A stretch of 54,871 nucleotides of DNA from Aurantimonas coralicida (GTDB lineage Bacteria; Pseudomonadota; Alphaproteobacteria; Rhizobiales; Rhizobiaceae): the NCBI GenBank assembly GCA_011050685.1, contig DRFF01000036.1, forward strand, positions 1 to 54,871, given 5' to 3'. Each line of letters opens with the position of its first letter. Position 1 is the stretch's first letter. Under the pieces are notes generated by a model. That model did no database searches and was not told where the DNA came from. It saw nothing but the letters and a program-made list of their open reading frames with translations. Shown one piece after another: positions 14,081-24,016 of the stretch. A program made the translations under genes and the position numbers.

Positions 14081-16434
14081 GGCGTCTGCTCCGTCGGATC
14101 GGGGTAGCGCTCGCCCTTGCGCCCGACCCTGACGCGGATCAGCGCCAGTATGGCCAGGCCCGCCGTCATGACGACGGCGATCTCGCCCATCGTGTCGATG
14201 CCGCGGAAGTCGACGAGGATGACGTTCACGATGTTGCGCCCGTGGGCGATGGTGTAGCTGTAGCGCTCGAAGAAATCCGACAGCGAGGCGTCGAAGGGGC
14301 GCTGGGTCACCGCCAGCAGGAACAGGCCGAAGCCGGCCCCGCCAGCGATGGCCAGAACGGCGTCCGGCAGGGACTCGCGCAGCGGCCGGTGATCCGCCGC
14401 AGACAGCCGCAGCCGGGTCATCACCAAGGCCAGGATGACCACCGACAGCGTTTCGACCATGAATTGCGTGAAGGACAGATCCGGCGCGCCGAGCAGCATG
14501 AAGATCAGCGCCACAGCGAAGCCCTGAATGCCCAGCGAGACGATGGCGGTCAGGCGGTTCTTGGCGATGACAACGGCAAAGATGCCGAGGATCACGAGCC
14601 CAAGGACGGTCCACTCGTAGAAGGCCAGAGTGGGGAAGTCCGGCATGGCCGGAAAGGCGTCCATATAGATCATCGGCCCGAACAGCGCCGCGATGATCAG
14701 GACCACGGTGACCGTCATATAGATGTCGAGGCGGCCCGATTGCAGGAAATTGGTGATCGCGAACGCCCCGCGCAACAGCCCCCGCATCGCCTGGTCGAAC
14801 CCCTTGTCTGGACCCCAGCCGATCGCGGTGAGAAGATTTGCCAGGCCGGAGCGGAGCTGCGCCGCGAAAGCATACAGCACGATGCCGAGCGCGATGGTCA
14901 GCAGCGACAGCATGAAGGGAAGGTTGAGATGCGGCACCCAGCCGATTTCGATCGCGACCGGCTCCCCCAGCGCGGCCGAGGCCATCGGACTGGAGAAATT
15001 GGCGTGATAGGCGCCATAGAACAGCGCGCCGAGGAGACCGAGTAGGCCGAGGGTCAGGGGACCGAGCCAGATCGTCGCAGCCCCCTCGTGAGGATGATGA
15101 ATCGTCTCCGGCATCCGGCCGACGAACGGCTTCAGCGCCACAACGAAGGCGGCCGCGAACATCAGCGCGTTGCCGGCGATCGCCGCGACCATCAGCGCGA
15201 TGTGATAGGCGTCGCCCTGTTCGAGAGCATAATAGATCTCCTCCTTGGCGAGGAAGCCGACGAAGGGCGTGATCCCGCCCATCGACAGTGCGCAGAGCAT
15301 CGCCGCGGTGAAGGTGATCGGCATCGCCCGGCCGAGCCCGCCGAGACGATCGATCTCGCGCGTATGCGCCCCGTGGTCGATCGATCCGGCGACCATGAAC
15401 AGGCCGCCCTTGAACAGCGAATGGGCGATCAGATAGAGCACCGCACCGGTGATCGCGGCCTCGGTGCCGACGCCGATCAGCATGACCAGAAGACCGAGCG
15501 AGGCAACGGTCGTATAGGCGAGCGTGATCTTGATGTCGCTGGCGCGGATCGCCAACAGCGCCCCGACGACCAGCGTCACCGACCCGAATAGCGGCAGGAT
15601 CATCGTCCATAGCGCGGTATCGCCCAAGGCCGGATGGAAGCGCAGCAACAGATAGACGCCTGCCTTCACCATCGTCGCCGAATGCAGATAGGCCGAGACC
15701 GGCGTCGGTGCTTCCATGGCGTTGGGCAGCCAGACGTGGAACGGCATCTGCGCCGATTTGGTGAAGGCGCCGGCGAGCACGAGAATCAGGATCGGCACGT
15801 AGAAAGCGCTGTCGCGCAACGCGTCACCGGCGGCGAGCACCTCACTCATCGAGGACAGGCCGAGCAACTCCCGGATCACGATCAGGCCGGCGAGCAGCGC
15901 CAGCCCGCCGCCGCCGGTGATGACCAGCGCCTGAATCGCGCCGCGCCGCGCCGCCTCGCGATGGTGATCGAAGCCGATCAAGAGGAACGAGGTGATCGAC
16001 GTCAGTTCCCAATAGACGAACAGGGTGATGAGATCGTCGGCCACGACGAGCCCCAGCATCGCCCCCATGAACATCAGGATGAACGAGAAAAAGCGGCCCT
16101 GGTCCTTATGGCCGGCCAGATAACCGCCGGAATAGAGCACGATCAGCGTGCCGATGCCGGTGATCAGGAGCGCGAAGGTCGAGGACAGGCCGTCGATCCG
16201 GAAGGAAAACCGCACGTCGAACGATGGAATCCAGTCGAAACCGAACAGCAGCACGTTGCCGTCGGCGACAGCGGGGAGCGCCTGCAGGAAGAACAGGAAG
16301 GCGAGCACCGGGGCCAGCGCCAGCGGCCAACAGGCATGCTGCTTGAGTAGACGGGTGAGGATAGGGGCGAAAGCCGCGGCGATGAACGGCAGGGCAAGCG
16401 CCAAAAATCCTGTCGTTGCCTCGATACCCGTCAT
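14077..16434 (-). CDS. mrpA: Mrp antiporter subunit A (NuoL-like)
   Basis: About 785 residues from ATG 16434, which follows GGAG by 9 bases; ATG 16452 would add six residues. The N-terminal 500 residues are NuoL-like: [16 protein letters not shown] (conserved Glu), [20 protein letters not shown] (Lys and His of the channel), then [16 protein letters not shown] and [14 protein letters not shown]. The C-terminal 250 residues carry the MrpA-specific domains, with [20 protein letters not shown] and [17 protein letters not shown]. It is the first gene of a tight mrpABCDEFG operon, which exchanges cytoplasmic Na+ (or K+) for protons and supports pH and salt tolerance. Confidence 0.93.
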   Translation of the reverse strand: MTGIEATTGFLALALPFIAAAFAPILTRLLKQHACWPLALAPVLAFLFFLQALPAVADGNVLLFGFDWIPSFDVRFSFRIDGLSSTFALLITGIGTLIVLYSGGYLAGHKDQGRFFSFILMFMGAMLGLVVADDLITLFVYWELTSITSFLLIGFDHHREAARRGAIQALVITGGGGLALLAGLIVIRELLGLSSMSEVLAAGDALRDSAFYVPILILVLAGAFTKSAQMPFHVWLPNAMEAPTPVSAYLHSATMVKAGVYLLLRFHPALGDTALWTMILPLFGSVTLVVGALLAIRASDIKITLAYTTVASLGLLVMLIGVGTEAAITGAVLYLIAHSLFKGGLFMVAGSIDHGAHTREIDRLGGLGRAMPITFTAAMLCALSMGGITPFVGFLAKEEIYYALEQGDAYHIALMVAAIAGNALMFAAAFVVALKPFVGRMPETIHHPHEGAATIWLGPLTLGLLGLLGALFYGAYHANFSSPMASAALGEPVAIEIGWVPHLNLPFMLSLLTIALGIVLYAFAAQLRSGLANLLTAIGWGPDKGFDQAMRGLLRGAFAITNFLQSGRLDIYMTVTVVLIIAALFGPMIYMDAFPAMPDFPTLAFYEWTVLGLVILGIFAVVIAKNRLTAIVSLGIQGFAVALIFMLLGAPDLSFTQFMVETLSVVILALVMTRLRLSAADHRPLRESLPDAVLAIAGGAGFGLFLLAVTQRPFDASLSDFFERYSYTIAHGRNIVNVILVDFRGIDTMGEIAVVMTAGLAILALIRVRVGRKGERYPDPTEQTP

Positions 16435-16859
16435 GCGCGGCGCGTACTCCATCCCTCGTCTGTCGCCACCTCGCATTCGCGACGCGCCGTCCCGACTTCC
16501 TCATACGGAGAGCAGCCTTTGTGGGCAAGACTGGTTCGCCCGAAGCCTGATCCGCACTCCGTTTCTAGTATAGTGGTATGCCATACGCCACAGAAAATAT
16601 CCGTGCAGCACGCGAAAAGCGTGACCCTGCCGGTATCGCATAGGCGTCAGTGATTCGGCCCCCCGACCTCGCACCCTTGGCCCCGCTGCCACCCGGCCAC
16701 GGATCGACGGCCCCGGAAGGGACGCGGCGCGTCAAGTCATTGGGGAACCCGCGCCGCAAGCGGTTTGGCCTCTACGTCATTCTTCGCTACTATTGCGCGA
16801 AACGTCTTCCTCTTTTTCCAGCGTTCGATTCTCCCAGCCCTTCCCGCAAGTCAGGCCTG
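16435..16859. other. Divergent intergenic region, mrpA / S9 peptidase
   Basis: These 425 bases contain no gene I can support, although one frame is open into the peptidase. An imperfect palindromic stretch, GTGGTATGCCATACGCCAC, lies at 16573-16591 and could be an operator. Promoters for both divergent units should be here, but no clear -35/-10 pair stands out. Confidence 0.35.
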
Positions 16860-18971
16860 ATGACAAACTCCTCCACAGCCGAATTGAAACCCACTCCCCC
16901 CCTCGCCGAGCGGCGCCCCCGGACCGACGTCCGGCATGGCCGCGAGCGCTCCGACGACTACGCATGGCTGCGGGCCGACAATTGGCAGGATGTGTTCAAG
17001 GATACGAGCGTCCTGAATAGCGAAATCCGCGAACATCTCATTGCCGAGAATGCCTATCAGCAGGAGGTGATGGCCGGCACCGAGGCGCTCCGCGGTGCGC
17101 TCGTCAAAGAAATGCGCGGGCGGATCAAGGAAGATGATTCGTCGGTGCCCGCCCCCGACGGAGAATGGGCCTACAGCGTTTCCTTCGAGGCCGGAGCGGA
17201 ATATCCGCGCTTCATCCGGCGCCCCCGCTTCGGCACCGCGGCTCAAGAGACGGTGCTTCTCGACGGGCAGGCGGAGGCCGCCGATCGCGCCTATTTCTCG
17301 CTCGGCGGCGTCAGCCACTCGACCAACCATCGCTGGCTCGCCTGGACCTGTGACGACAAGGGGTCGGAATTCTACACCGTCTCGATCCGCGACATGGAGA
17401 CCGGCGAGGATCTGCCGCTGCGGATCGAGGACACCAGCGGCGGCACGGTCTGGTCGGCCCGCTCGAAAGGCTTTTTCTATACGCGCCTCGACTCCAACCA
17501 TCGCCCGAGCCGGGTCTATTTCCATCGCCTGGGAACCGACCCGCTTGACGACGCGCTGATCTACGAGGAAACCGACACCGGCTTTTTCATGGGCGTCGAC
17601 AAGACCCAGTCGGGCGAGTTCGTGGTCATCGACATTCACGACCACGAAACCTCCGAATGCTGGCTGATTCCCGCCAACAACGCGGCGGCCGAGCCTCGCC
17701 TGCTGGCGCCGCGTGAAACCGGCATCGAATACAGCGTCGACGAGGGCAACGGCAGCCTCTACATCCTGACCAATTGCGACGGCGCCCGGGATTTCAAGAT
17801 CGTCACCGCGCCGACCGACGCATCCCGGCGCTCCGACTGGACCGATTTCGTCGCGCATGAGGATGGCCGTCTCATCCTCGGCCACATGGTGCTCAAGCGT
17901 CACCTGATCTGGCTCGAACGCCGGGACGGCCTGCCGCGGATCGTCGTCAAGCGGCTGTCGGACGGCGAGGAGCATGCGGTTGCCTTCGAAGAGGAAGCCT
18001 ATTCGCTCGGGCTGGCCGGCACCTACGAGTTCGACACCGACACCATCCGTTTCACCTATTCGTCGCTGACGACGCCGAACCAGACCTTCGACTACGATGT
18101 CGAGACCCGCGAGCGCACTCTGCTGAAGACGCAGGAGGTTCCTTCCGGCCACGACCCAGTCGACTACGTGACCCGGCGCATCTTCGCGGCGGCCAAGGAC
18201 GGCGAACTGGTGCCGATCTCACTGCTCTACCACAAGGATACACCGCTCGACGGCACCGCGCCCTGCCTGCTCTACGGCTATGGCTCCTATGGCATCGCCA
18301 TCCCCGCCAGCTTCAGCACCAATGCGCTGTCGCTGGTCGATCGCGGCTTCGTCTACGCCATCGCCCATATTCGCGGCGGAAAGGACAAGGGTTTTGCCTG
18401 GTACGACGCCGGGCGACGGCGCAACAAGGCCAACACGTTCACCGATTTCATCGCCTGCGCCGACCACCTCGTCGCCGAAAATTATACCCGCCATGAGCGG
18501 ATCGTCGCCAATGGCGGCTCGGCCGGCGGCATGCTGATGGGCGCGGTCGCCAATATGGCGCCGGGCAAATTCGGCGGCATCATCGCCGTGGTGCCCTTCG
18601 TCGATGTGCTCAACACCATGCTCGACGACACGCTGCCGCTGACGCCGCCGGAATGGCCCGAATGGGGCAATCCGATCCTGTCGGGCGAGGATTACGAGAT
18701 CATCGCGTCCTACAGCCCCTACGACAACGTCAAGCGGCAGGCCTATCCGCCGATGCTGGTGCTGGCTGGGCTCACCGATCCGCGCGTCACCTATTGGGAG
18801 CCGGCCAAGTGGGTGGCGCGGCTGCGCGAGGTCAAGACCGACGACAATCCGGTGATCCTGCGCACCAACATGGATTCGGGCCATGGCGGCGCCTCCGGCC
18901 GCTTCTCCAAGCTGGAGGAAGTGGCCTATATCTATGCCTTCGCGCTCAAATTGATGGGTCGGGACGGCTAG
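16860..18971 (+). CDS. S9 family peptidase, oligopeptidase B-like
   Basis: The 703-residue product starts at ATG 16860 (MTNSSTAELK). The N-terminal seven-bladed propeller starts with DDYAWLRADNW, and WTCDDKGSEFYTVSIRDMET is typical of protease II/PtrB. The C-terminal alpha/beta-hydrolase domain shows the nucleophile in NGGSAGGMLMGA, the acid in LAGLTDPRVTYWEPAKW and the histidine in DSGHGGASGRF. Length and motifs fit oligopeptidase B, which cleaves short peptides after basic residues in the cytoplasm. No signal peptide is present. The gene stands alone, divergent from the mrp operon and converging on the cytochrome gene. Confidence 0.92.
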   Translation: MTNSSTAELKPTPPLAERRPRTDVRHGRERSDDYAWLRADNWQDVFKDTSVLNSEIREHLIAENAYQQEVMAGTEALRGALVKEMRGRIKEDDSSVPAPDGEWAYSVSFEAGAEYPRFIRRPRFGTAAQETVLLDGQAEAADRAYFSLGGVSHSTNHRWLAWTCDDKGSEFYTVSIRDMETGEDLPLRIEDTSGGTVWSARSKGFFYTRLDSNHRPSRVYFHRLGTDPLDDALIYEETDTGFFMGVDKTQSGEFVVIDIHDHETSECWLIPANNAAAEPRLLAPRETGIEYSVDEGNGSLYILTNCDGARDFKIVTAPTDASRRSDWTDFVAHEDGRLILGHMVLKRHLIWLERRDGLPRIVVKRLSDGEEHAVAFEEEAYSLGLAGTYEFDTDTIRFTYSSLTTPNQTFDYDVETRERTLLKTQEVPSGHDPVDYVTRRIFAAAKDGELVPISLLYHKDTPLDGTAPCLLYGYGSYGIAIPASFSTNALSLVDRGFVYAIAHIRGGKDKGFAWYDAGRRRNKANTFTDFIACADHLVAENYTRHERIVANGGSAGGMLMGAVANMAPGKFGGIIAVVPFVDVLNTMLDDTLPLTPPEWPEWGNPILSGEDYEIIASYSPYDNVKRQAYPPMLVLAGLTDPRVTYWEPAKWVARLREVKTDDNPVILRTNMDSGHGGASGRFSKLEEVAYIYAFALKLMGRDG

Positions 18972-19021
18972 CCCGACGGCCGCCCCGCCATCACGCATGG
19001 CGAACGCCGAGACTATCCGGG

Positions 19022-19954
19022 CTATTTGCCGGCGCTCTCTCCCGCCGGCACGGCCTTTAGATAGGCCGCGATCGCCTCGCGATCCGTCGCGGGCAAACGC
19101 GCGATGTTCTCCTGCACCGCCACCATCGCGCCGCCGACGGAATCGAAATCCGGCGTGAAGCCGCTTTCCAGATAATAGACGATGTCGGACGCCGACCAGG
19201 ACCCGATCCCGTCCTTCGACGGGGTGATATCGGGAATACGCCCCTTGCCCTCCGGGTTCGGCGCGCCCGTCAGCCAGGCATCCGTATCCAGTCCGCCGAC
19301 GCCGCCAAGGCCCCGCGGTGTATGGCACTGACCGCAATGGCCGGGGCCTTCCACGAGATACCGCCCGGCGCGGGCCGCGTCCGAAGCGTTCTCGCCTAGA
19401 TCAACGACCGGCGCCGCATCATCGAGGAAGAAGAGCTTCCACAGGCCGATGCCGCGGCGGATATTGAACGGAAAGGCGAGATCGCTCGGCGGCGCCTGTC
19501 CCGCGACCGGCGGCAAGGTCTTCAGGAAGGCCCAAAGATCGGCAATGTCGCCGGACCTCATCTTCACATAAGAGGAATAGGGAAAGGCCGGGTAGAGATG
19601 CTCGCCTTCCGGATCGACGCCGCGCTGCATGGCGTTGGCGAAGTCGGCAAGGCTCCAGCCCCCCACCCCGTCGGTCGGATGGGGAGAAATGTTGGGGGCA
19701 TAGAACGTCCCGAAGTCCGTCTTCAGCGGATCTCCGCCGCCGAGATCGAGCTTCGCAGCGGCCTTTGCCTTCGACGGGGCATGGCAGGACGCGCAGCCGC
19801 CGGCCCAGAACATCCGTTCGCCCCGCACTGCGTCGCCGGATTGCTCGGGCGGCAACGTCGCCGCATCAAGCGGGTCGGGCATCGTCAGCAGATAGAAGCC
19901 GCCGGCGCCGAGGACGACACCGACCAGGGCGGTGGTCAGGATGCGATTGAGCAT
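19022..19954 (-). CDS. Diheme c-type cytochrome
   Basis: The 310-residue protein has an N-terminal helix (ILTTALVGVVLGAGGFYLLT) that is an anchor or signal. Two c-type heme sites are visible: CASCH near residue 54 and CGQCH near 211. Conserved blocks such as FGTFYAPNISPHPTDGVGGW and GRIPDITPSKDGIGSWS precede the probable Met ligands, as in the cytochrome subunits of membrane alcohol and aldehyde dehydrogenases. No dehydrogenase subunit is adjacent. It probably acts in the periplasm passing electrons to an oxidase; the donor is unknown. Confidence 0.88.
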   Translation of the reverse strand: MLNRILTTALVGVVLGAGGFYLLTMPDPLDAATLPPEQSGDAVRGERMFWAGGCASCHAPSKAKAAAKLDLGGGDPLKTDFGTFYAPNISPHPTDGVGGWSLADFANAMQRGVDPEGEHLYPAFPYSSYVKMRSGDIADLWAFLKTLPPVAGQAPPSDLAFPFNIRRGIGLWKLFFLDDAAPVVDLGENASDAARAGRYLVEGPGHCGQCHTPRGLGGVGGLDTDAWLTGAPNPEGKGRIPDITPSKDGIGSWSASDIVYYLESGFTPDFDSVGGAMVAVQENIARLPATDREAIAAYLKAVPAGESAGK

Positions 19955-20000
19955 GTCGCCAGTGTCCGTCCTGCGTCGCGCCCCCTGCGGCTACGTGCCG

Positions 20001-20456
20001 CTATTTTTCTTTCTTGATGCGGAAGTCCTCGTGGCAGCCCTTGCAGTTCTCTGCGACCATGGCGAAGCTCTGCTTGAAGGCGTCAATATCCTGCGGAGCG
20101 GCGGCGATCGCGGTCGCGGCATCCTTCTCGAATTTCGCGACGGCGGCCTGGAATTCCTCGGGCTTTTCCCAGATCGCCGGAGCCGCCTCGGTCTCCTCGC
20201 CGGTCTTGCTGTCCTCGGGGAATAGCGAGCCGAACTTTTCAGCGGCCTGGTGGAAAGCCTGGAATGCCTCGGCTGCCTTGGCCGGATCGAATTCCGCCTC
20301 GCCTTTGAGCATCTGGCCGGACAGCTTGGCGGCCTTGCCGTTGCCTTCCATCAGCTCCTGCCGCTGCTTGATGGGTTCGGCGTTTTGGGCAACCGCAGGC
20401 AACGCGAACGCGGCCGCTGTCGTCGCAAGGACCAGCGCGAGAGTTCTGATCTGCAT
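20001..20456 (-). CDS. Cytochrome c'
   Basis: The 151-residue periplasmic protein starts at ATG 20456 with a signal peptide (MQIRTLALVLATTAAAFALP). The mature four-helix bundle begins IKQRQELMEGNGKAAKLSGQ and ends with a single heme motif CKGCHEDFRIKK. A C-terminal CxxCH with a preceding helical bundle is the class II cytochrome c layout. It is thought to bind NO or O2 or to act in stress responses. A GGGGAGA ribosome site precedes the start. It lies 46 bases downstream of the diheme cytochrome start, in the same direction, so both may share a transcript. Confidence 0.93.
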   Translation of the reverse strand: MQIRTLALVLATTAAAFALPAVAQNAEPIKQRQELMEGNGKAAKLSGQMLKGEAEFDPAKAAEAFQAFHQAAEKFGSLFPEDSKTGEETEAAPAIWEKPEEFQAAVAKFEKDAATAIAAAPQDIDAFKQSFAMVAENCKGCHEDFRIKKEK

Positions 20457-20585
20457 GAATTCGTCTCCCCGGGAGTTCATCGGCGTCTGCGGACAAGCAA
20501 GAAATATTTGAGAGCAACTTGCGGTCTGGCGCAATCGGACTTTGGTCCGGGCCCTCTCACAAAAACGTCAACGCTACAGATCATG

Positions 20586-20622
20586 GAAAAGGCCCCGCAA
20601 GCTTAGCGCCTGCGGGGCCTTG
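20586..20622 (-). terminator. Intrinsic terminator of sodB
   Basis: On the minus strand AAGGCCCCGCA pairs with TGCGGGGCCTT around an 11-base loop, followed by a short TTTT run. It sits 47 bases after the superoxide dismutase stop. Confidence 0.85.
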
Positions 20623-20668
20623 ATCTATCTCGCTGCCGCCATTGCGGCCAGGAGGCAGAGAACCTGCC

Positions 20669-21271
20669 TTAACCGGCGACGGCCTCGTAGCGCTCCAGAA
20701 CGTAGTCCCAGTTGATCAGATTGTCGACGAACGCGCCGAGATATTTCGGCCGGGCGTTGCGGTAGTCGATGTAGTAGGAGTGCTCCCAGACATCGACGCC
20801 GAGGATCGGCTCGGCGCCATGCACCAGCGGGTTCTCGCCGTTCGGCGTCTTCATGATCTCGAGCTTGCCGTTCTTCACGGCGACCCAGGCCCAGCCCGAA
20901 CCGAACTGGCCGGCGCCCGCGGCCTCGAAATCGGCCTTGAACTTGTCATAACCGCCGAGATCGGAGTCGAACGCGGTCTGAAGCTTGCCCGGCAGGCTCT
21001 TGCCGCCGCCGCCTGGCTTCATCCACTTCCAGAAATGGATGTGGTTGTAGTGCTGGCCGGCATTGTTGAAGAGCGCCTGGTCGCTGCCGTGCGACTTCTT
21101 GACGATCTCCTCGAGCGACAGATCGGACATTCCAGCCTTTTCAGCCAACTCGTTGCCCTTGGTCACATAGGCATTGTGGTGCTTGTCGTGGTGATATTCG
21201 AGCGTTTCCTTCGACATGTATGGGCCGAGTGCGTCGTAGGCGTAGGGAAGCTCGGGAAGGGTGAATGCCAT
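20669..21271 (-). CDS. sodB: Superoxide dismutase, Fe/Mn type
   Basis: The 200-residue protein begins MAFTLPELPYAYDALGPYMS. Metal ligands are visible as His in LEYHHDKHHNAYV (about 27), His in NNAGQHYNHIHFW, and Asp and His in GVDVWEHSYYIDY. The residues GGGGK and FGSGWAW are typical of the iron-type alphaproteobacterial enzymes, but Fe versus Mn cannot be settled by eye. It has no signal peptide, so it is cytoplasmic. It is a single-gene unit with its own terminator. Confidence 0.95.
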   Translation of the reverse strand: MAFTLPELPYAYDALGPYMSKETLEYHHDKHHNAYVTKGNELAEKAGMSDLSLEEIVKKSHGSDQALFNNAGQHYNHIHFWKWMKPGGGGKSLPGKLQTAFDSDLGGYDKFKADFEAAGAGQFGSGWAWVAVKNGKLEIMKTPNGENPLVHGAEPILGVDVWEHSYYIDYRNARPKYLGAFVDNLINWDYVLERYEAVAG

Positions 21272-21412
21272 TTGATGCGTCTCCTTCTGGTTGGTTAGGT
21301 CCTGAGCGCAACGGACAGACCCGGCCAGGGTTGCCCGAAACGTCAAAATTCAGCGAGGGGGAAGTTAGGGCCGACGGTTGCGTTTGCCACCGGTCGGCGT
21401 TCCAGTAAACGC

Positions 21413-22276
21413 TCAGCCCGCCGAGCGGGCGAATGACAAATACAGCTCACGCGCTGCCTCGTAGACGGGCCCGGGCTGGAGTTCGCGCCCCTCGATTCCG
21501 ACCACCGGCACCACCTTGGAGTGGTTGCCGGTCGAGAAGATTTCGTCGGCATCGAGGAATTGGGCCACCGTCAGCGACGCCTCGACCACTTCCCTGCCCT
21601 CCTCGCGCAACAAACCGATCACCCGCTGCCTTGTGATCCCGTCGAGGAAACAGCCGTTGGGAACCGGCGTGAACACGGTTCCGTCCTTGACCATGAAGAG
21701 ATTGGACGTTCCCGTCTCCGCAACGTTGCCGAGCATGTCGAGCACCAGCGCGTTGTCGAAGCCGCGCGACTTTGCCTCCAGGATCGCCCGGCCGTTGTTG
21801 GGGTAGAGACATCCGGCCTTGGCCAGCGTCGGCATGGTTTCGGGCGTCGGCCGGCGAAACGGCGAGACACCCAGCGAAAATCCCGAGGGCGCGATCATCG
21901 GCGCTTCATAGAGGCAAAGGCAGAAGCGCGTCGTCTCCGGGTCGGCCGGAACGCCCATGTAGCCGCCATCCTCGGCCCAGTACATCGGCCGGATATAGAC
22001 GGCGGTCTTGCCATCGAACCCTTCAAGCCCCTCGCGGGTCAGGCGGGCGATCTCCTGTGGCGTCACTGTGGCTTTCAGGCCAAGCGCCTGGGCGGAGCGG
22101 TTGACGCGCTCGCAGTGCCGATCGAGGTCGGGCGCCAGACCGTCGAACCACCGCGCGCCGTCGAAGACCGTGCTGCCGAGCCACATCGCATGGCTGCGCG
22201 GGCCGATGAGGCCGGGATTGCCATCATGCCATTCGCCGTCGACGAAACTGCGCGTGCGGGTCATTTCCTGCGACAT
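21413..22276 (-). CDS. Class IV aminotransferase, branched-chain amino acid aminotransferase-like
   Basis: About 287 residues from ATG 22276, which follows GGAG; in-frame ATGs at 22309 and 22330 would add 11-18 residues. It is PLP dependent and class IV: the N-terminal block MWLGSTVFDGARWF, an invariant Lys probably in TLAKAGCLYPNNGRA, and the EAKSRGFDNALVLD and NVAETGTSNLFMVKDG blocks seen in IlvE-type enzymes. Branched-chain transamination is most likely, but D-amino acid and aminodeoxychorismate-lyase relatives look similar. It stands alone, divergent from the PilZ gene. Confidence 0.85.
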   Translation of the reverse strand: MSQEMTRTRSFVDGEWHDGNPGLIGPRSHAMWLGSTVFDGARWFDGLAPDLDRHCERVNRSAQALGLKATVTPQEIARLTREGLEGFDGKTAVYIRPMYWAEDGGYMGVPADPETTRFCLCLYEAPMIAPSGFSLGVSPFRRPTPETMPTLAKAGCLYPNNGRAILEAKSRGFDNALVLDMLGNVAETGTSNLFMVKDGTVFTPVPNGCFLDGITRQRVIGLLREEGREVVEASLTVAQFLDADEIFSTGNHSKVVPVVGIEGRELQPGPVYEAARELYLSFARSAG

Positions 22277-22539
22277 GGATGGAAGCTCCGGGTTGGGCGA
22301 GGCCGTCATAGCGACGCGATTGGCCGGCAAGGCGGCCTACCTACGCGTGGGAGAAGAGTATCCGCTCTGCGCTAGCGACCGCCTGGCAGCAGAGTCAACC
22401 GCTTCATAAACAAACCCGTGAAAATGCGGGCGAGAACATTACGACCGCAGAAACGATTGAACCATACAATCATCGTGGAAAGGCAAATTGATTCGCCGTG
22501 CTTGAAGGATTCGAGCACGCGCCATCGCGGGGGCCGGCA

Positions 22540-22905
22540 ATGAGGACAAGATTTCTTCGCGATCCGCAAGATCAGCGCCGCTGGTGTCGCCGTCGCACGC
22601 GCCTGAGACCGGTGAAACTCGTAACGCGGTGTCACAGGTTTCTGGACGATGGAATGGTTGTTGATATATCCGACGGTGGGCTCCGCGTGCGCCGTTATTC
22701 GGGAAATCATCTGCCGTCGCAGCTGGCGATCTACGATCAGTCCGATCGAGTCTTTCGCCCAGTCGTTGTTGCGTGGCGACGGGGCGACGAAATCGGACTG
22801 CGGTTCACCGACAGCATGATTCCGGCCACCCCGCCCGAAATTGAGCGCCTGTCGGGTCGCTCGGATTGGAACGACGTCTATATCCTAAAAGGACTTCCGC
22901 TTTGA
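22540..22905 (+). CDS. PilZ-domain protein
   Basis: The 121-residue product from ATG 22540, preceded by GCGGGGG; a GTG at 22498 is also in frame. The c-di-GMP-binding elements are an Arg-rich RRWCRRRTRLRPVK stretch (RxxxR) and VVDISDGGLRVRR (DxSxxG). The protein is a single PilZ domain and probably a cytoplasmic c-di-GMP receptor. The window also encodes a GGDEF-EAL enzyme. The target process is unknown. Confidence 0.85.
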   Translation: MRTRFLRDPQDQRRWCRRRTRLRPVKLVTRCHRFLDDGMVVDISDGGLRVRRYSGNHLPSQLAIYDQSDRVFRPVVVAWRRGDEIGLRFTDSMIPATPPEIERLSGRSDWNDVYILKGLPL

Positions 22906-23168
22906 GGTGCTCTGGATGCTGACCGCCAAGTCTTGCGCGGCAAAATAAGCTGCGCCATTTCCGGCACATCGTGGTGGTTGAGGTCCGCGGGTCACCCTGA
23001 GCATGGACGCGGCGTGCCGGCCGGATACCCGACCATCGGCCCAGCGAAGAAGGCCCGGCTCTCGATCGGATTATCGCCGACGGCAATGGCGACGCTTCCA
23101 ATTGCCGCGGCGGGTCCATATGACCGTCCAAAGCCAGAGCGTCCGCTTACCCGATCAGGGAGACCCCT

Positions 23169-23831
23169 TTGCATTCCGTCTACGTCTTCGACGCCTATGG
23201 CACGCTGTTCGACACAGGTGCCGCCGTCGCCCGCCATGCCGGTGACCTGGGAGAATCGGGCCGGCTTCTCTCCGAGATCTGGCGCCGCAAGCAGCTCGAA
23301 TATTCCTGGGTCCGCGGCCTGATGGGACGGGCCGAACGGGATTTCTGGCGGCTGACGGAAGACGCCCTCGACTACGCCTTCAAAAAGGTCCCATCGGCGG
23401 ACCCGGCGCTGCGCGACAAATTACTCGAGGCCTATCGCGACCTCGACGCGTTCGAGGAAGTGCCGGGGACCCTCAGAGCGCTCAAGGAGCGGGAGGCACG
23501 CCTCGCGATTCTGTCCAACGGCTCGCGCGAGATGTTGAAGCGAGCGGTGCGCTCGGCGGGAATCGAGGATCTGTTCGACGCAGTCTTCTCGGCCGAAGAC
23601 TGCGGGGCCTACAAGACCGCCCCGGCCATGTACGAGTTGGTGACGACACGCTTTCGGCTCTATCCGGACGCCGTGTCGTTTCAGTCATCCAATCGCTGGG
23701 ACATCGCGGGGGCCACGCAATTCGGCTTCAACACGGTCTGGATCAACCGTGGCGGTGAGCCGGACGAGTATCTGGATCTGGCGCCGAACGCCGTCCTGGC
23801 GGACCTTCGCAGCCTGCCGAATCTCGTCTGA
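23169..23831 (+). CDS. Haloacid dehalogenase type II (HAD superfamily)
   Basis: The 220-residue enzyme starts with TTG 23169, preceded by AGGGAGA. HAD motif I is VFDAYGTLFDT with the nucleophilic Asp near residue 8, motif II is ILSNGSREML, the Lys of motif III lies in YKTAPAMY, and motif IV is SSNRWDIAGATQFGF. The SSN...D signature fits (S)-2-haloacid dehalogenases, which displace halide from 2-haloacids. Many relatives are phosphatases of unknown substrate, so the reaction is a family-based inference. It is monocistronic. Confidence 0.85.
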   Translation: MHSVYVFDAYGTLFDTGAAVARHAGDLGESGRLLSEIWRRKQLEYSWVRGLMGRAERDFWRLTEDALDYAFKKVPSADPALRDKLLEAYRDLDAFEEVPGTLRALKEREARLAILSNGSREMLKRAVRSAGIEDLFDAVFSAEDCGAYKTAPAMYELVTTRFRLYPDAVSFQSSNRWDIAGATQFGFNTVWINRGGEPDEYLDLAPNAVLADLRSLPNLV

Positions 23832-24016
23832 TCATAGCTCGCCAAGTCATAATCGCACTTGGACGGACGCAGGTCTGTTCGCGGCTATCGCCGAGGGGCG
23901 ATCAAACGGATGTGATCGAAATGGAACCGAACAACTTGGAAAGTGTTCGCACGGTAACAACAATTTACGGCTTTCGCTCGTAGGGTGGCGGCCGACAAGA
24001 AAAACAGGCTGGATAG